A program made the position numbers and the translations under genes. This document shows positions 22,996 to 29,241 of a stretch of DNA of 30,897 nt, in pieces. Source of the stretch: a virus; IMG/VR virus record IMGVR_UViG_3300029319_000297, positions 1-30,897 of that record, one strand, 5' to 3'. The notes beneath the pieces were generated by a model. The model was not told where the DNA came from. It saw nothing but the letters and a program-made list of their open reading frames with translations, and did not search any database. Each line of letters begins with the position of its first letter. The first letter of the stretch is position 1.

Positions 22996-23445
22996 ATGCC
23001 AAATTGGTGCTATAATAGAGTTAGTATTTACTCAGAAAATACAGAAACAGTTGATAAGTTATTTGACATTTTCAACAACCCCGAACCATTTAATACACTT
23101 ATCCCTAGTCCAAAATGGTCAGAAACACCTAACGAAGATGGAGAGTTACCAGTATTAGATGAGCATAAAGATGCTGATGGTAATGTTGTATTCACAACTA
23201 ACAAATTTCCAAAGTCAGGAAAAAATGACGATAGATGGTATGATTGGCAGATTGAAAACTGGGGAACTAAGTGGGAACCTGCTGATGTTGATGTTGAGCA
23301 ATGTGAACAAGAACTTGAAATCACATTTAATACAGCATGGAGTCCACCAGAAAATATTTGTAGAGCAATTAGAAACAAATATCCTGATGTATCAGTAAGT
23401 TGGTTCTATGATGAACCAAGCATGGAAGTTGCAGGTTATCTATAA
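22996..23445 (+). CDS. Api92/YubB-like ferredoxin-fold protein
   Basis: The 149-residue protein starts MPNWCYNRVSIYS, the signature beginning of Api92-like (DUF1281-type) proteins found in phages and plasmids. It also has FNTLIPSPK, WYDWQIENWGTKWEPADV and a C-terminal strand VSWFYDEPSMEVAGY. The fold is thought to be ferredoxin-like. Its function is unknown; it binds no Fe-S cluster. It is expressed from a structured leader with its own promoter and is single-cistron, since the next promoter follows. Confidence 0.8.
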   Translation: MPNWCYNRVSIYSENTETVDKLFDIFNNPEPFNTLIPSPKWSETPNEDGELPVLDEHKDADGNVVFTTNKFPKSGKNDDRWYDWQIENWGTKWEPADVDVEQCEQELEITFNTAWSPPENICRAIRNKYPDVSVSWFYDEPSMEVAGYL

Positions 23446-23468
23446 ACCTGTAACTTGTCAATAGTACT

Positions 23469-23527
23469 TGTGCCAGTTAATTATGTGTCACACACTACCA
23501 CGCATAGGGTATAAAATCCCTTATAAT
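23469..23527 (+). promoter_or_regulatory. Dyad-containing early promoter
   Basis: Dyad TGTGCCAGT-N6-TGTGTCACA (23469-23492), 29-bp gap, TATAAT (23522-23527). No convincing -35 is visible. Drives 23550. Confidence 0.7.
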
Positions 23528-23549
23528 AAGAATATCAAACAAAAGGAAA

Positions 23550-23810
23550 ATGACTCTTCCCACTCAAAACCTTTACGAACAAATGTTCATGAAACAAGAA
23601 GAACCGATTGACTTCTTAGTTACTATCTACGAAGACTATCTAAGCAAGCATAATCTACCAGAATATGATGCAAGCGATATGCTTCATGCTCATCATATTG
23701 GAGAGATCGAACTTCATGACTCTCAAATCGGTTGGTTCAACAACTTTATTCGCTTATGGGATTTTGTTGCTGAAGCAGAATATCAAAACTTTGCATATCA
23801 GGGAGCATAA
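23550..23810 (+). CDS. Hypothetical 86-residue protein
   Basis: The protein (MTLPTQNLYEQMFMKQEEPIDFLV...) contains a His-rich middle (ASDMLHAHHIGEIELHDSQIGWFNN) and an acidic helix. The His cluster could bind a metal, but no family is recognised. AAAGG precedes the ATG at 23550. The next gene starts one base after the stop. Confidence 0.65.
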   Translation: MTLPTQNLYEQMFMKQEEPIDFLVTIYEDYLSKHNLPEYDASDMLHAHHIGEIELHDSQIGWFNNFIRLWDFVAEAEYQNFAYQGA

Positions 23811-23811
23811 A

Positions 23812-24135
23812 ATGGAATTTAAAGAAGAAATCCAAAGAGCAAAAAATTTGAATGACCAAATTAAACTAGAAAAATTTGGTATGACTCAGAATGAGTTACA
23901 GGAACTTAGATGGCATTTAGTCGATCGTATTGTCGATAATATGTCACTAGAGGATTTAGTTCAATATGTCAAAGAGGACATGGAGAACATGGTTAATGAC
24001 TTGCCTGATGTTGAATTCCTAGACCAAGCGAAGGATTACTGGGAAGATCACTATGATGAAGTTGTTACTGAGATTAAGCAGTATGCTAACTCAGATTTCA
24101 AAAAACCTTTAGAGGAGAGAAGAAACAATGACTAG
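23812..24135 (+). CDS. Hypothetical 107-residue acidic helical protein
   Basis: The ATG at 23812 is used rather than an upstream in-frame Met, because that region is coding in another frame for the gene before. The protein (MEFKEEIQRAKNLNDQIKLEKFGM...) is predicted all helical and acidic (DNMSLEDLVQYVKEDMENMVNDLPDVEF). It overlaps the next small gene by 8 bases. Function unknown. Confidence 0.65.
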   Translation: MEFKEEIQRAKNLNDQIKLEKFGMTQNELQELRWHLVDRIVDNMSLEDLVQYVKEDMENMVNDLPDVEFLDQAKDYWEDHYDEVVTEIKQYANSDFKKPLEERRNND

Positions 24136-24259
24136 ATCAGAACTAGAAAACAAGATTATCAATTTTGTTTTAGAGAATAATCTTGATGCTTCATTTGTAC
24201 AACAAACAGAAGGATTAACTTATGTTCGCTTCACAGTAGAGGAGGATTCTGAAGAATGA
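24128..24259 (+). CDS. 43-residue hypothetical protein
   Basis: The frame MTRSELENKIINFVLENNLDASF... ends FTVEEDSEE. It begins 8 bases inside the previous gene, has GAGGAGAG upstream as ribosome-binding site, and ends in an ATGA overlap with the next gene. These links support a real gene. A helix followed by two strands is predicted; function unknown. Confidence 0.6.
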   Translation: MTRSELENKIINFVLENNLDASFVQQTEGLTYVRFTVEEDSEE

Positions 24260-24438
24260 ACTATAAGCAATTAATTGAATTAGAAGGTTACATTAATCTA
24301 TGGGAAGTTATCCCAGAGGATAAACATTCAAAACTTGCTAACCTGATATGGAAAGCACTTGATGATGAAGGAATTACATTAACACAAGATGCAGAGTTAA
24401 GCATTAGAGTATATGACAGTTTAGATAGTGGCACATAG
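24256..24438 (+). CDS. Hypothetical 60-residue protein
   Basis: The protein (MNYKQLIELEGYINLWEVIPEDKH...) is acidic and helical and ends SIRVYDSLDSGT. The final ~9 codons coincide with the dyad at 24412-24435. It is the last gene of the 23550-24438 unit. Function unknown. Confidence 0.65.
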   Translation: MNYKQLIELEGYINLWEVIPEDKHSKLANLIWKALDDEGITLTQDAELSIRVYDSLDSGT

Positions 24439-24470
24439 TACTCCTATTCCTATATCATTACCTTTATAAT
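24412..24470 (+). promoter_or_regulatory. Dyad-containing early promoter
   Basis: Dyad TATGACAGT-N6-AGTGGCACA (24412-24435), 29-bp gap, TATAAT (24465-24470) followed by AAGAGTAAC. No -35 is visible (TCCTAT at the expected place). The dyad lies wholly inside the preceding coding sequence. Confidence 0.7.
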
Positions 24471-24492
24471 AAGAGTAACAACAAAAGGAATT

Positions 24493-24765
24493 ATGCAATT
24501 CAAATCTCAAAACGAAGAAACAGTAATTGACTACTACGAGGTTCACAATGCTCAAAGAGAGACAATTAAAAATGCGAGATTGAGAATCGTTACTTTCTTG
24601 GGTAAGACAATTTCAAGAAATCCAATTAATGTTTTTGACATGGCAGAAGAGATTGACGTGTTACTTGAAAAGAACTATGCAGTTACTTGTAACACTAAAA
24701 GACCATCACAGTATCTACTAGGTGTGACAGCACAGAAAGTGGCACAGTCTCGCACCTCTTTCTAA
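24493..24765 (+). CDS. Hypothetical 90-residue protein
   Basis: The protein (MQFKSQNEETVIDYYEVHNAQRETIKN...) has a basic middle (ARLRIVTFLGKTISRN) and ends LGVTAQKVAQSRTSF. It is a single-gene transcription unit with promoters on both sides. Its last 43 bases contain the next dyad. Function unknown. Confidence 0.65.
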   Translation: MQFKSQNEETVIDYYEVHNAQRETIKNARLRIVTFLGKTISRNPINVFDMAEEIDVLLEKNYAVTCNTKRPSQYLLGVTAQKVAQSRTSF

Positions 24766-24781
24766 TTCTATCCTTTATAAT
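24723..24781 (+). promoter_or_regulatory. Dyad-containing early promoter
   Basis: Dyad TGTGACAGC-N6-AGTGGCACA (24723-24746), 29-bp gap, TATAAT (24776-24781). No -35 is visible. The dyad lies inside the preceding gene. Confidence 0.7.
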
Positions 24782-24802
24782 AAAAGTAATTAAACAAACA
24801 AA

Positions 24803-25102
24803 ATGACTTCACTTCAAATCTTAAATGCTCACAGACAGATCAACGATTTTGTTGACTATGTTGATTCATTCTATGGAACTAATGACCCATTATACCCATT
24901 ATACAAAGATGGAGTAGCATTGACTAAAGAAGATATACGTCACGCTACTATCGTATATTTGGATAGGTGCGGTAATGATGATTTTGAATATTGCACATGG
25001 GGAGACGGAGATTCACTAGATCGTGAGAGAGTCAGAGATATTCTATCATCTAAATTTGGATATGGCGAGAGCAAATTTTATAGAAGTGTGACAGTAAGAT
25101 AA
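24803..25102 (+). CDS. Hypothetical 99-residue protein
   Basis: The protein (MTSLQILNAHRQINDFVDYVDSFYG...) is acidic, with aromatic-rich segments (YGTNDPLYPLYKDGVALTKEDIRHA) and ends FYRSVTVR. Its last codons form the left half of the next dyad. Single-gene unit. Function unknown. Confidence 0.65.
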   Translation: MTSLQILNAHRQINDFVDYVDSFYGTNDPLYPLYKDGVALTKEDIRHATIVYLDRCGNDDFEYCTWGDGDSLDRERVRDILSSKFGYGESKFYRSVTVR

Positions 25103-25145
25103 CTGTCACATAACCAGTTGAATTTGGTATTCAATCCTTTATAAT
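25087..25145 (+). promoter_or_regulatory. Dyad-containing early promoter (perfect dyad)
   Basis: Perfect dyad TGTGACAGT-N6-ACTGTCACA (25087-25110), 29-bp gap, TATAAT (25140-25145). TTGAAT (25118-25123, N16) is a weak -35. The spacer holds most of the preceding stop codon. Confidence 0.8.
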
Positions 25146-25166
25146 AAGAGTAACAACAAAAGAAAA

Positions 25167-25409
25167 ATGAATTCTACAGTAACTTACACAGAACCAGTAA
25201 ACAGAATCAAACAGAGAATTCTATTTGATGATAACCTCGATAACCTTACTTGCTTATGTGCAAATTGGGAAGAATTTGTAATTGAGATTTCAGAGTGGGG
25301 AATTTACAAGTTAGGAGGAGTTGATTTTGATACTCTAACTACTGAAGACATTGCTAAACTAGATCAGTTTATGGTCTCACAAAATGGATACGAAAAGGAG
25401 GACTTTTGA
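25167..25409 (+). CDS. Hypothetical 80-residue acidic protein
   Basis: The protein (MNSTVTYTEPVNRIKQRILFDDNLD...) is acidic (DFDTLTTEDIAKLDQF), soluble, with one Cys pair (CLC). No family is recognised. The next gene's strong ribosome-binding site (AGGAGG, 25396-25401) lies within its last codons. Confidence 0.65.
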   Translation: MNSTVTYTEPVNRIKQRILFDDNLDNLTCLCANWEEFVIEISEWGIYKLGGVDFDTLTTEDIAKLDQFMVSQNGYEKEDF

Positions 25410-25410
25410 A

Positions 25411-25656
25411 ATGGGTGCTAAATGTGACGTATGTGCTAATTTTGATGAGAATTATAGGCAAGAAATGGAGTTCCCTAAAACTTCAGATCATTGCATTCAA
25501 GATTATCAACCTGATCTTTATTACTATTGGGATAGTCCAATAGAAGAGGATTATAATTGGAGAGATTCTTTTCCATATGCAGATTGTATGTGCGAGATAT
25601 GTTTTGATATAGCAAATCGAGAAAAGAAAATCAAGTGGAATTGTGCCAGTACTTAA
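25411..25656 (+). CDS. Small Cys-rich, probably zinc-binding protein
   Basis: The 81-residue protein has CDVCANF near the start and HCIQ, CMCEIC and NCAS later. Two C-x2-C-type pairs plus extra Cys/His could bind Zn. The ATG at 25411 is chosen over an upstream ATG (25384) because AGGAGG lies nine bases before it and the previous gene stops at 25409. The middle is acidic and Tyr/Trp-rich (DYQPDLYYYWDSP). The last codons (TGT GCC AGT) are the next dyad's left half. Function unknown; a small Zn protein acting on host transcription is possible. Confidence 0.65.
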   Translation: MGAKCDVCANFDENYRQEMEFPKTSDHCIQDYQPDLYYYWDSPIEEDYNWRDSFPYADCMCEICFDIANREKKIKWNCAST

Positions 25657-25700
25657 ACTGTCACACAGTTCCCCTATTCCCATAAATTTCCCTTTATAAT
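25642..25700 (+). promoter_or_regulatory. Dyad-containing early promoter
   Basis: Dyad TGTGCCAGT-N6-ACTGTCACA (25642-25665), 29-bp gap, TATAAT (25695-25700), then AAGAGTAATT. No -35 is visible (CCCTAT). The spacer contains the preceding stop. Confidence 0.75.
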
Positions 25701-25721
25701 AAGAGTAATTAAACAAACATC

Positions 25722-26171
25722 ATGACAACATTATCACTAAAAGAGAGAGTTGAAGATTGGACAGTAGAGCATTGTCTAGCACTTGAGCAGAATTATCTTA
25801 ACTACCATAAAAGAATGGTAACCTCTAACTTTGAGAGATATAACGGAGTTAGATCAGATTTATCTGACTATGCTAAAGAGCAACTTGACTCTATCGAAAA
25901 TGGAACTTTCAGAGGTAAGAAATTCACTTTTACTGAAGGTAAAAAGTATTTGAAAGTTATCATGAATGACTATAATAGTATCACTAAAAAGTATGATGGT
26001 CGAGGAGTCCATTGTTTTATCGATAAGAATACTGGGGAAGTGTATAAAGCAGCATCATGGAAAAGTCCTGCTAGAGGAGTCAGATTTGACATGAGAATTA
26101 TAAGGGAGAGAGAACTATTACATAATCCTAGTTTTGTTTCTTGGAGTGGAGGTTATCTATATGCCAGATAA
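25722..26171 (+). CDS. Conserved phage protein of unknown function
   Basis: The 149-residue protein has a helical N-terminal half, then GKKYLKVIM, RGVHCFIDKNTGEVYKAASWKSPARGVRFD. The segment 'V-H-x-F-x-D-x-N-T-G-x-x-Y-K-x-A-S-W-K-x-P-A-x-G-V-R' is one I recognise as widespread in marine and other phages, with no known function. Single-gene unit with its own dyad promoter. Its end (TAT GCC AGA TAA) is the next dyad's left half and spacer. Confidence 0.75.
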   Translation: MTTLSLKERVEDWTVEHCLALEQNYLNYHKRMVTSNFERYNGVRSDLSDYAKEQLDSIENGTFRGKKFTFTEGKKYLKVIMNDYNSITKKYDGRGVHCFIDKNTGEVYKAASWKSPARGVRFDMRIIRERELLHNPSFVSWSGGYLYAR

Positions 26172-26222
26172 TAAACTGTCACAAGAGAGGTTGCAATTCC
26201 TCTCTTTATTTCCTATTATAAT
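26160..26222 (+). promoter_or_regulatory. Dyad-containing early promoter, overlapping a terminator
   Basis: Dyad TATGCCAGA-N6-ACTGTCACA (26160-26183). The best -10 is TATTAT (26214-26219, 30-bp gap), with TTGCAA (26191-26196) at N17; the overlapping TATAAT at 26217-26222 is an alternative. Spacer TAATAA carries the preceding stop. Confidence 0.65.
26184..26210 (+). terminator. Intrinsic terminator
   Basis: AGAGAGG (26184-26190) pairs with CCTCTCT (26199-26205) around the 8-base loop TTGCAATT, followed by TTATT. The -35 of the promoter for 26247 lies in the loop. Confidence 0.65.
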
Positions 26223-26246
26223 AATAACGATACATCAGACATTATC

Positions 26247-26465
26247 ATGACTATTTCAAATCAGAAACTAGCAAAAGGTTGGAACATTGAAGTAAGTGCT
26301 TCACAATTTGAGTATCTTTGCGAAGTGCTAATGGAAGCGAATGCTATGGACGTAGCAGAGCAAAAAGAGTGGGATGTACAAACATTCGATAATCTAATTG
26401 ATAACGTATGCAATGCTAAAGAGACATACTTATCAAGAGACTGTAAAGGAGTTTACGCAAAATGA
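26247..26465 (+). CDS. Hypothetical 72-residue protein
   Basis: The protein (MTISNQKLAKGWNIEVSASQFEYL...) is acidic and helical with two Cys near the C-terminus (NVCNAK, SRDCKG). No family is recognised. It is first of a two-gene unit and ends in an ATGA overlap. Confidence 0.65.
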   Translation: MTISNQKLAKGWNIEVSASQFEYLCEVLMEANAMDVAEQKEWDVQTFDNLIDNVCNAKETYLSRDCKGVYAK

Positions 26466-26797
26466 GAACTTATATATTCAAAGATTTTCTAAACGATAAG
26501 CATGGTAAGTTTTTACCATTGCGAACTATTGAATCAGAAGAATTTGGTAGGCACTTCTTTATTGACATTGGATTTAATTTCATATCAGCACCTAGTCTAA
26601 TTGATGGTGGATATGATGAGAGTCAACTGGATTATGTCAGTAACTGGACAGACATGGAAGGAGTCAACCTTACGAAACTATTTGACATATATCGAGATTT
26701 GACTTGGCAAGAAAATCAAGATAATAAAGATAAAGCACACACAGAAATGTGCGAATACATGGAAGCGGTCGAGTCGGGAGAAATCGAATATCTATAA
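26462..26797 (+). CDS. Hypothetical 111-residue protein
   Basis: The protein (MRTYIFKDFLNDKHGKFLPLRTIES...) has a strand-rich N-terminal half (FGRHFFIDIGFNFI) and an acidic helical C-terminus (TEMCEYMEAVESGEIEYL). It is unrecognised. Translation is coupled to the preceding gene by ATGA. About 33 bases separate its stop from the next dyad. Confidence 0.65.
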   Translation: MRTYIFKDFLNDKHGKFLPLRTIESEEFGRHFFIDIGFNFISAPSLIDGGYDESQLDYVSNWTDMEGVNLTKLFDIYRDLTWQENQDNKDKAHTEMCEYMEAVESGEIEYL

Positions 26798-26829
26798 TAA
26801 CATCAAACAGACCACTTTTCAATAGTATA

Positions 26830-26888
26830 TGTGACACTTATATTACTGTCACATGTACTCCCCATTGTGGTTGGCGGTCGCCTATAAT
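26830..26888 (+). promoter_or_regulatory. Dyad-containing early promoter (intergenic dyad)
   Basis: Dyad TGTGACACT-N6-ACTGTCACA (26830-26853), 29-bp gap, TATAAT (26883-26888). This copy is fully intergenic, showing the dyad is kept without a coding constraint. Confidence 0.75.
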
Positions 26889-26915
26889 TAGAATATAACA
26901 AACAAAGAAACTATC

Positions 26916-27206
26916 ATGAATTTATTTGACGCAGTTCCATTTTTCGTAGATCAAGAGTTAGGTTACGAAGTTGACGAAGAGAACATCAGTTCATTTGAAG
27001 TCAGACGAGTTTTTAACATAGTTGTCGATAATTGCGATAACTTCTCATTAAGCACATTAACACCAAAAAATCATATGATGATTTTACGCATGGTGCGAAA
27101 TGCGATTTATATGATGACTTCAGAAGATGAGAACGAGAGAGAAGAGTTTAAAAATATGGTAAGGGAGGTTAAGCAAGATTTAGCGAGGAAAGTGGCAGTT
27201 GCATAA
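26916..27206 (+). CDS. Hypothetical 96-residue protein
   Basis: The protein (MNLFDAVPFFVDQELGYEVDEENIS...) is Met-rich in the middle (NHMMILRMVRNAIYMMTSEDE) and predicted mainly helical. Its final codons (GTG GCA GTT GCA TAA) coincide with the next dyad. Single-gene unit, function unknown. Confidence 0.65.
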   Translation: MNLFDAVPFFVDQELGYEVDEENISSFEVRRVFNIVVDNCDNFSLSTLTPKNHMMILRMVRNAIYMMTSEDENEREEFKNMVREVKQDLARKVAVA

Positions 27207-27249
27207 CTGTCACATTGACTTGCCATAATGCCCACTAATCCATTATAAT
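27191..27249 (+). promoter_or_regulatory. Dyad-containing early promoter
   Basis: Dyad AGTGGCAGT-N6-ACTGTCACA (27191-27214), 29-bp gap, TATAAT (27244-27249). TTGCCA (27220-27225, N18) is a weak -35. Drives the run 27269-28457. Confidence 0.75.
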
Positions 27250-27268
27250 AAAAGAAATCGGAGAAAAA

Positions 27269-27451
27269 ATGTCAACACTACATCACGAATCATTGCTCGA
27301 AACTTGCTATGATGAAGCATGGATCGATTACGCTATTGCTAACAACTTGACTCAAGACGAGTTGACAGAGATCGATCAAAATTCTGAACTAGGTTATCTA
27401 CCAGAGATCGCAGAGGAAGCAGAAAGGAGATTTACAGAATTATGTCAGTAA
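27269..27451 (+). CDS. Hypothetical 60-residue acidic protein
   Basis: The protein (MSTLHHESLLETCYDEAWIDYAIAN...) is very acidic and helical. CGGAG lies before the ATG. It is the first gene of a six-gene run without internal promoters, and overlaps the next gene by 10 bases. Function unknown. Confidence 0.65.
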   Translation: MSTLHHESLLETCYDEAWIDYAIANNLTQDELTEIDQNSELGYLPEIAEEAERRFTELCQ

Positions 27452-27660
27452 ATTTTACTCAGCGATATATATCCCCTAAGTTTATTGGGGTATCTGATAA
27501 TGTAAGATACAAAAATAAGGACTATCAGGTTCTAATCAATTACATTAAAGGAGATAAGGACAGAAAAGGATTTATCCCAACAGAGAATTTTACCGTACTC
27601 ATTGATGATAGAGGTAAAAGAGTTTACTGTCACAATTTTAAAGATTTAGAGATCATTTAA
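27442..27660 (+). CDS. Hypothetical 72-residue beta-rich protein
   Basis: The protein (MSVNFTQRYISPKFIGVSDNVRY...) is basic with alternating short strands (DYQVLINYI, NFTVLIDDRGKRVY), perhaps a small beta-barrel; no family is identified. AAAGGAGA within the previous gene is its ribosome-binding site. It contains an isolated ACTGTCACA at 27626-27634 with no partner or -10. Confidence 0.65.
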   Translation: MSVNFTQRYISPKFIGVSDNVRYKNKDYQVLINYIKGDKDRKGFIPTENFTVLIDDRGKRVYCHNFKDLEII

Positions 27661-27662
27661 TC

Positions 27663-27863
27663 ATGGAACTTACTAAAAAACAACTTGAGTATATGCTTAC
27701 TTGCTTAAACTTTCACTATTCAGAAAGCGATCATAAAGAGTTTTATCTTGAGATCAATTCTAGTATAGCGAGGTTAGTCAATCATGAACTAGAGCAAATC
27801 GAAGCATATAAAAGTAAGATAGATAGAAACAGAGCAAAGCAACCCAAACCAGAGTGGGAGTAA
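27663..27863 (+). CDS. Hypothetical 66-residue helical protein
   Basis: The protein (MELTKKQLEYMLTCLNFHYSESDHK...) is charged and helical, ending in a Lys/Pro-rich tail (KQPKPEWE). It starts two bases after the previous stop. No family is recognised. Confidence 0.6.
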   Translation: MELTKKQLEYMLTCLNFHYSESDHKEFYLEINSSIARLVNHELEQIEAYKSKIDRNRAKQPKPEWE

Positions 27864-27867
27864 AAAA

Positions 27868-28095
27868 TTGCATCATGTTTTATATGAATGGTCGGAGTTA
27901 GTGGAAATCGATCAGCAACTAACCAAACTTGAAAAGGGAATTGAACTAATTAAAGAAATTAACTCAATTCTTTATAATAGCGATAATCGGGAACTATTGC
28001 AACATAGTCACATTATCCAAAAGGAATTAGAGCAACAATTCCAGGAAATTCAATCTATTTTTGAAGATAGACTCAAAAAAACTAATCTAACATAA
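27868..28095 (+). CDS. Hypothetical 75-residue coiled-coil-like protein
   Basis: The start is TTG at 27868 with GGGAG seven bases upstream; no in-frame ATG is near. The protein (MHHVLYEWSELVEIDQQLTKLEKG...) is almost all Leu/Ile/Glu/Lys helix with heptad-like spacing (LEQQFQEIQSIFEDRLKK), so it may form a coiled coil. Function unknown. Confidence 0.55.
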   Translation: MHHVLYEWSELVEIDQQLTKLEKGIELIKEINSILYNSDNRELLQHSHIIQKELEQQFQEIQSIFEDRLKKTNLT

Positions 28096-28332
28096 ATGGA
28101 GCATAAAGTCAAGTTAAATCATTTCTATAGGCATAAAAGTGATCTAGGTTATATCGCTTTTATATGTAAGGACTATTGCACTTTAGTAGTCAGAGAAAGC
28201 GAGGATAAAGAGACTATAAACGGAGTCAGACAAACTAAGGTATTAATTAATCGAAGTGAATGGGATAACATGAAAACAGTTAATAAAAAAGAAGTTGCGG
28301 ACGTGTTTCCGCACTTAGATATAAAGCAATAA
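28096..28332 (+). CDS. Hypothetical 78-residue protein
   Basis: The protein (MEHKVKLNHFYRHKSDLGYIAFICK...) is basic, with strands in the first half and NGVRQTKVLINRSEWDNM in the second. The ATG follows the preceding stop directly, and its stop overlaps the next ATG. No family is recognised. Confidence 0.65.
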   Translation: MEHKVKLNHFYRHKSDLGYIAFICKDYCTLVVRESEDKETINGVRQTKVLINRSEWDNMKTVNKKEVADVFPHLDIKQ

Positions 28333-28457
28333 TGAAAGATGATAAAATACTCAAACCTAAGGAATTGCAATATATTTGGACTATATTGAAAGAAATTAGT
28401 GTAACCCTATGGGAGGAAGTTAGAAAGCGAGGATACTGGAAAAAAGAAGAAAAATAG
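28332..28457 (+). CDS. 41-residue hypothetical protein
   Basis: The frame MKDDKILKPKELQYIWTILKEISV... ends WKKEEK. It is linked to the previous gene by a TAATG overlap and closes the run from 27269. Amphipathic helix with a Lys/Glu tail; function unknown. Confidence 0.55.
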   Translation: MKDDKILKPKELQYIWTILKEISVTLWEEVRKRGYWKKEEK

Positions 28458-28573
28458 AAATCTTTTTAAATGTTAAAATAAATCTAGTTAAGTGTTCTAT
28501 CTGTTACACTCTTAGCACGCATCTTATGAGGTGTCAAGCATTGCGAGGATATCGAAATATTGTAAAGTCGCAG
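28458..28573 (+). other. Non-coding stretch with possible RNA structure
   Basis: Between the 41-residue gene and the next promoter lie AGTGT/ACACT (28491-28510) and TGCGA/TCGCA (28542-28572) pairings. TCAAG (28534-28538) is followed by GGATATC (28547-28553), recalling the element inside the two structured leaders. No gene is seen. Confidence 0.35.
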
Positions 28574-28602
28574 TTGACATAAATTCTAATGTACTGTAAA
28601 AT
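28574..28602 (+). promoter_or_regulatory. Strong sigma70-type promoter, no dyad
   Basis: TTGACA (28574-28579), N17, TAAAAT (28597-28602). No dyad lies upstream. Drives 28612. Confidence 0.7.
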
Positions 28603-28611
28603 AACACTGAG

Positions 28612-28839
28612 GTGTTTCAGAAAACTATGGTCTATTCACTCTATGATGATAAACATGAATTGGTAGAAACATTTAATAGTATCTACGAATTACAAACTTA
28701 TATACATGATTTTAGAGTTAATCGAGACGAATGGAGAATAAGGAAAAATAAAGACGTATCAGTCTTTGATTATATCAAGTCAATCGGATATAGTTGGGAC
28801 GTTGTACCAGTTGAACAAGTGTCACAAGAGAAGTTGTAA
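28612..28839 (+). CDS. Hypothetical 75-residue protein
   Basis: Two starts are possible. GTG at 28612 would be nearly leaderless from the promoter at 28574-28602; ATG at 28627 gives 70 residues. The protein (MVYSLYDDKHELVETFNSIYELQTY...) has a short strand then helices and ends VPVEQVSQEKL. The next dyad lies in its last codons. Function unknown. Confidence 0.6.
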   Translation: MFQKTMVYSLYDDKHELVETFNSIYELQTYIHDFRVNRDEWRIRKNKDVSVFDYIKSIGYSWDVVPVEQVSQEKL

Positions 28840-28861
28840 TGGGTTGCCCTATTGCTATAAT
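28803..28861 (+). promoter_or_regulatory. Dyad-containing early promoter
   Basis: Dyad TGTACCAGT-N6-AGTGTCACA (28803-28826), 29-bp gap, TATAAT (28856-28861). TTGTAA (28834-28839, N16) is a weak -35. The dyad lies inside the preceding gene. Confidence 0.7.
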
Positions 28862-28890
28862 TAATATAACAACATAAGGGAGACCCCAAC

Positions 28891-29211
28891 ATGAGAAAGA
28901 TCGAAAGACAAATGAATCAAGCAATCAGAACAGGCAGAAATTTCTCATCATCTAATACAACAGTCAAGCACGGTTGGGATAATGAAGCGGACGTTTATCT
29001 ACATGGTAATCACATTGCTACAGTTAAAAGCAATTCAATCATCATTAAAGATGGCGGTTGGCAGTCTAATACAACTAAGTCACGTTTAAATGCTCTATTG
29101 GACGAATTTTCTTATGGTATGCGAGTATTTCAAAAAAACTACGAATGGTTCGTAAGTTACAAGAATGTCAAAGAGGACTTTGTAAGCGGTATGGAGTTAG
29201 CAATCGACTAA
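28891..29211 (+). CDS. Conserved small phage protein, unknown function
   Basis: The 106-residue protein is basic at the N-terminus (MRKIERQMNQAIRTGRNF). It then has VYLHGNHIATVKSNSIIIKDGGWQ followed by TTKSRLNALLDEF and FQKNYEWFVSY. The 'L-H-G-N-x-I-A ... G-G-W-x-x-x-T-T-K-S-R-L-N-A-L-L' pattern is one I recognise across many phages. Its function is not known. GGGAG precedes the ATG. It ends just before a strong dyad-free promoter. Confidence 0.75.
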   Translation: MRKIERQMNQAIRTGRNFSSSNTTVKHGWDNEADVYLHGNHIATVKSNSIIIKDGGWQSNTTKSRLNALLDEFSYGMRVFQKNYEWFVSYKNVKEDFVSGMELAID

Positions 29212-29212
29212 C

Positions 29213-29241
29213 TTGACATCTCACACGGATAACACTATAAT
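29213..29241 (+). promoter_or_regulatory. Strong sigma70-type promoter, no dyad
   Basis: TTGACA (29213-29218), N17, TATAAT (29236-29241). No dyad is present. Transcription would start near 29248, inside the loop of the overlapping terminator. Confidence 0.7.

Noticed and set aside
27626-27634. An exact ACTGTCACA half-site inside the gene at 27442
   Set aside because: No left half is present 6 bp upstream and no TATAAT-like -10 lies about 29 bp downstream, so it is probably chance.
15350-28826. Dyads as CRP or NtcA boxes
   Set aside because: CRP sites are TGTGA-N6-TCACA and NtcA sites GTA-N8-TAC; here TGTGA and TCACA are 14 bases apart and GTA/TAC are not conserved.
25087-28826. Dyads as a CRISPR-like or dispersed mobile repeat
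   Set aside because: Repeats are single, unevenly spaced, always tied to a promoter -10, and not separated by uniform spacers or flanked by target duplications.
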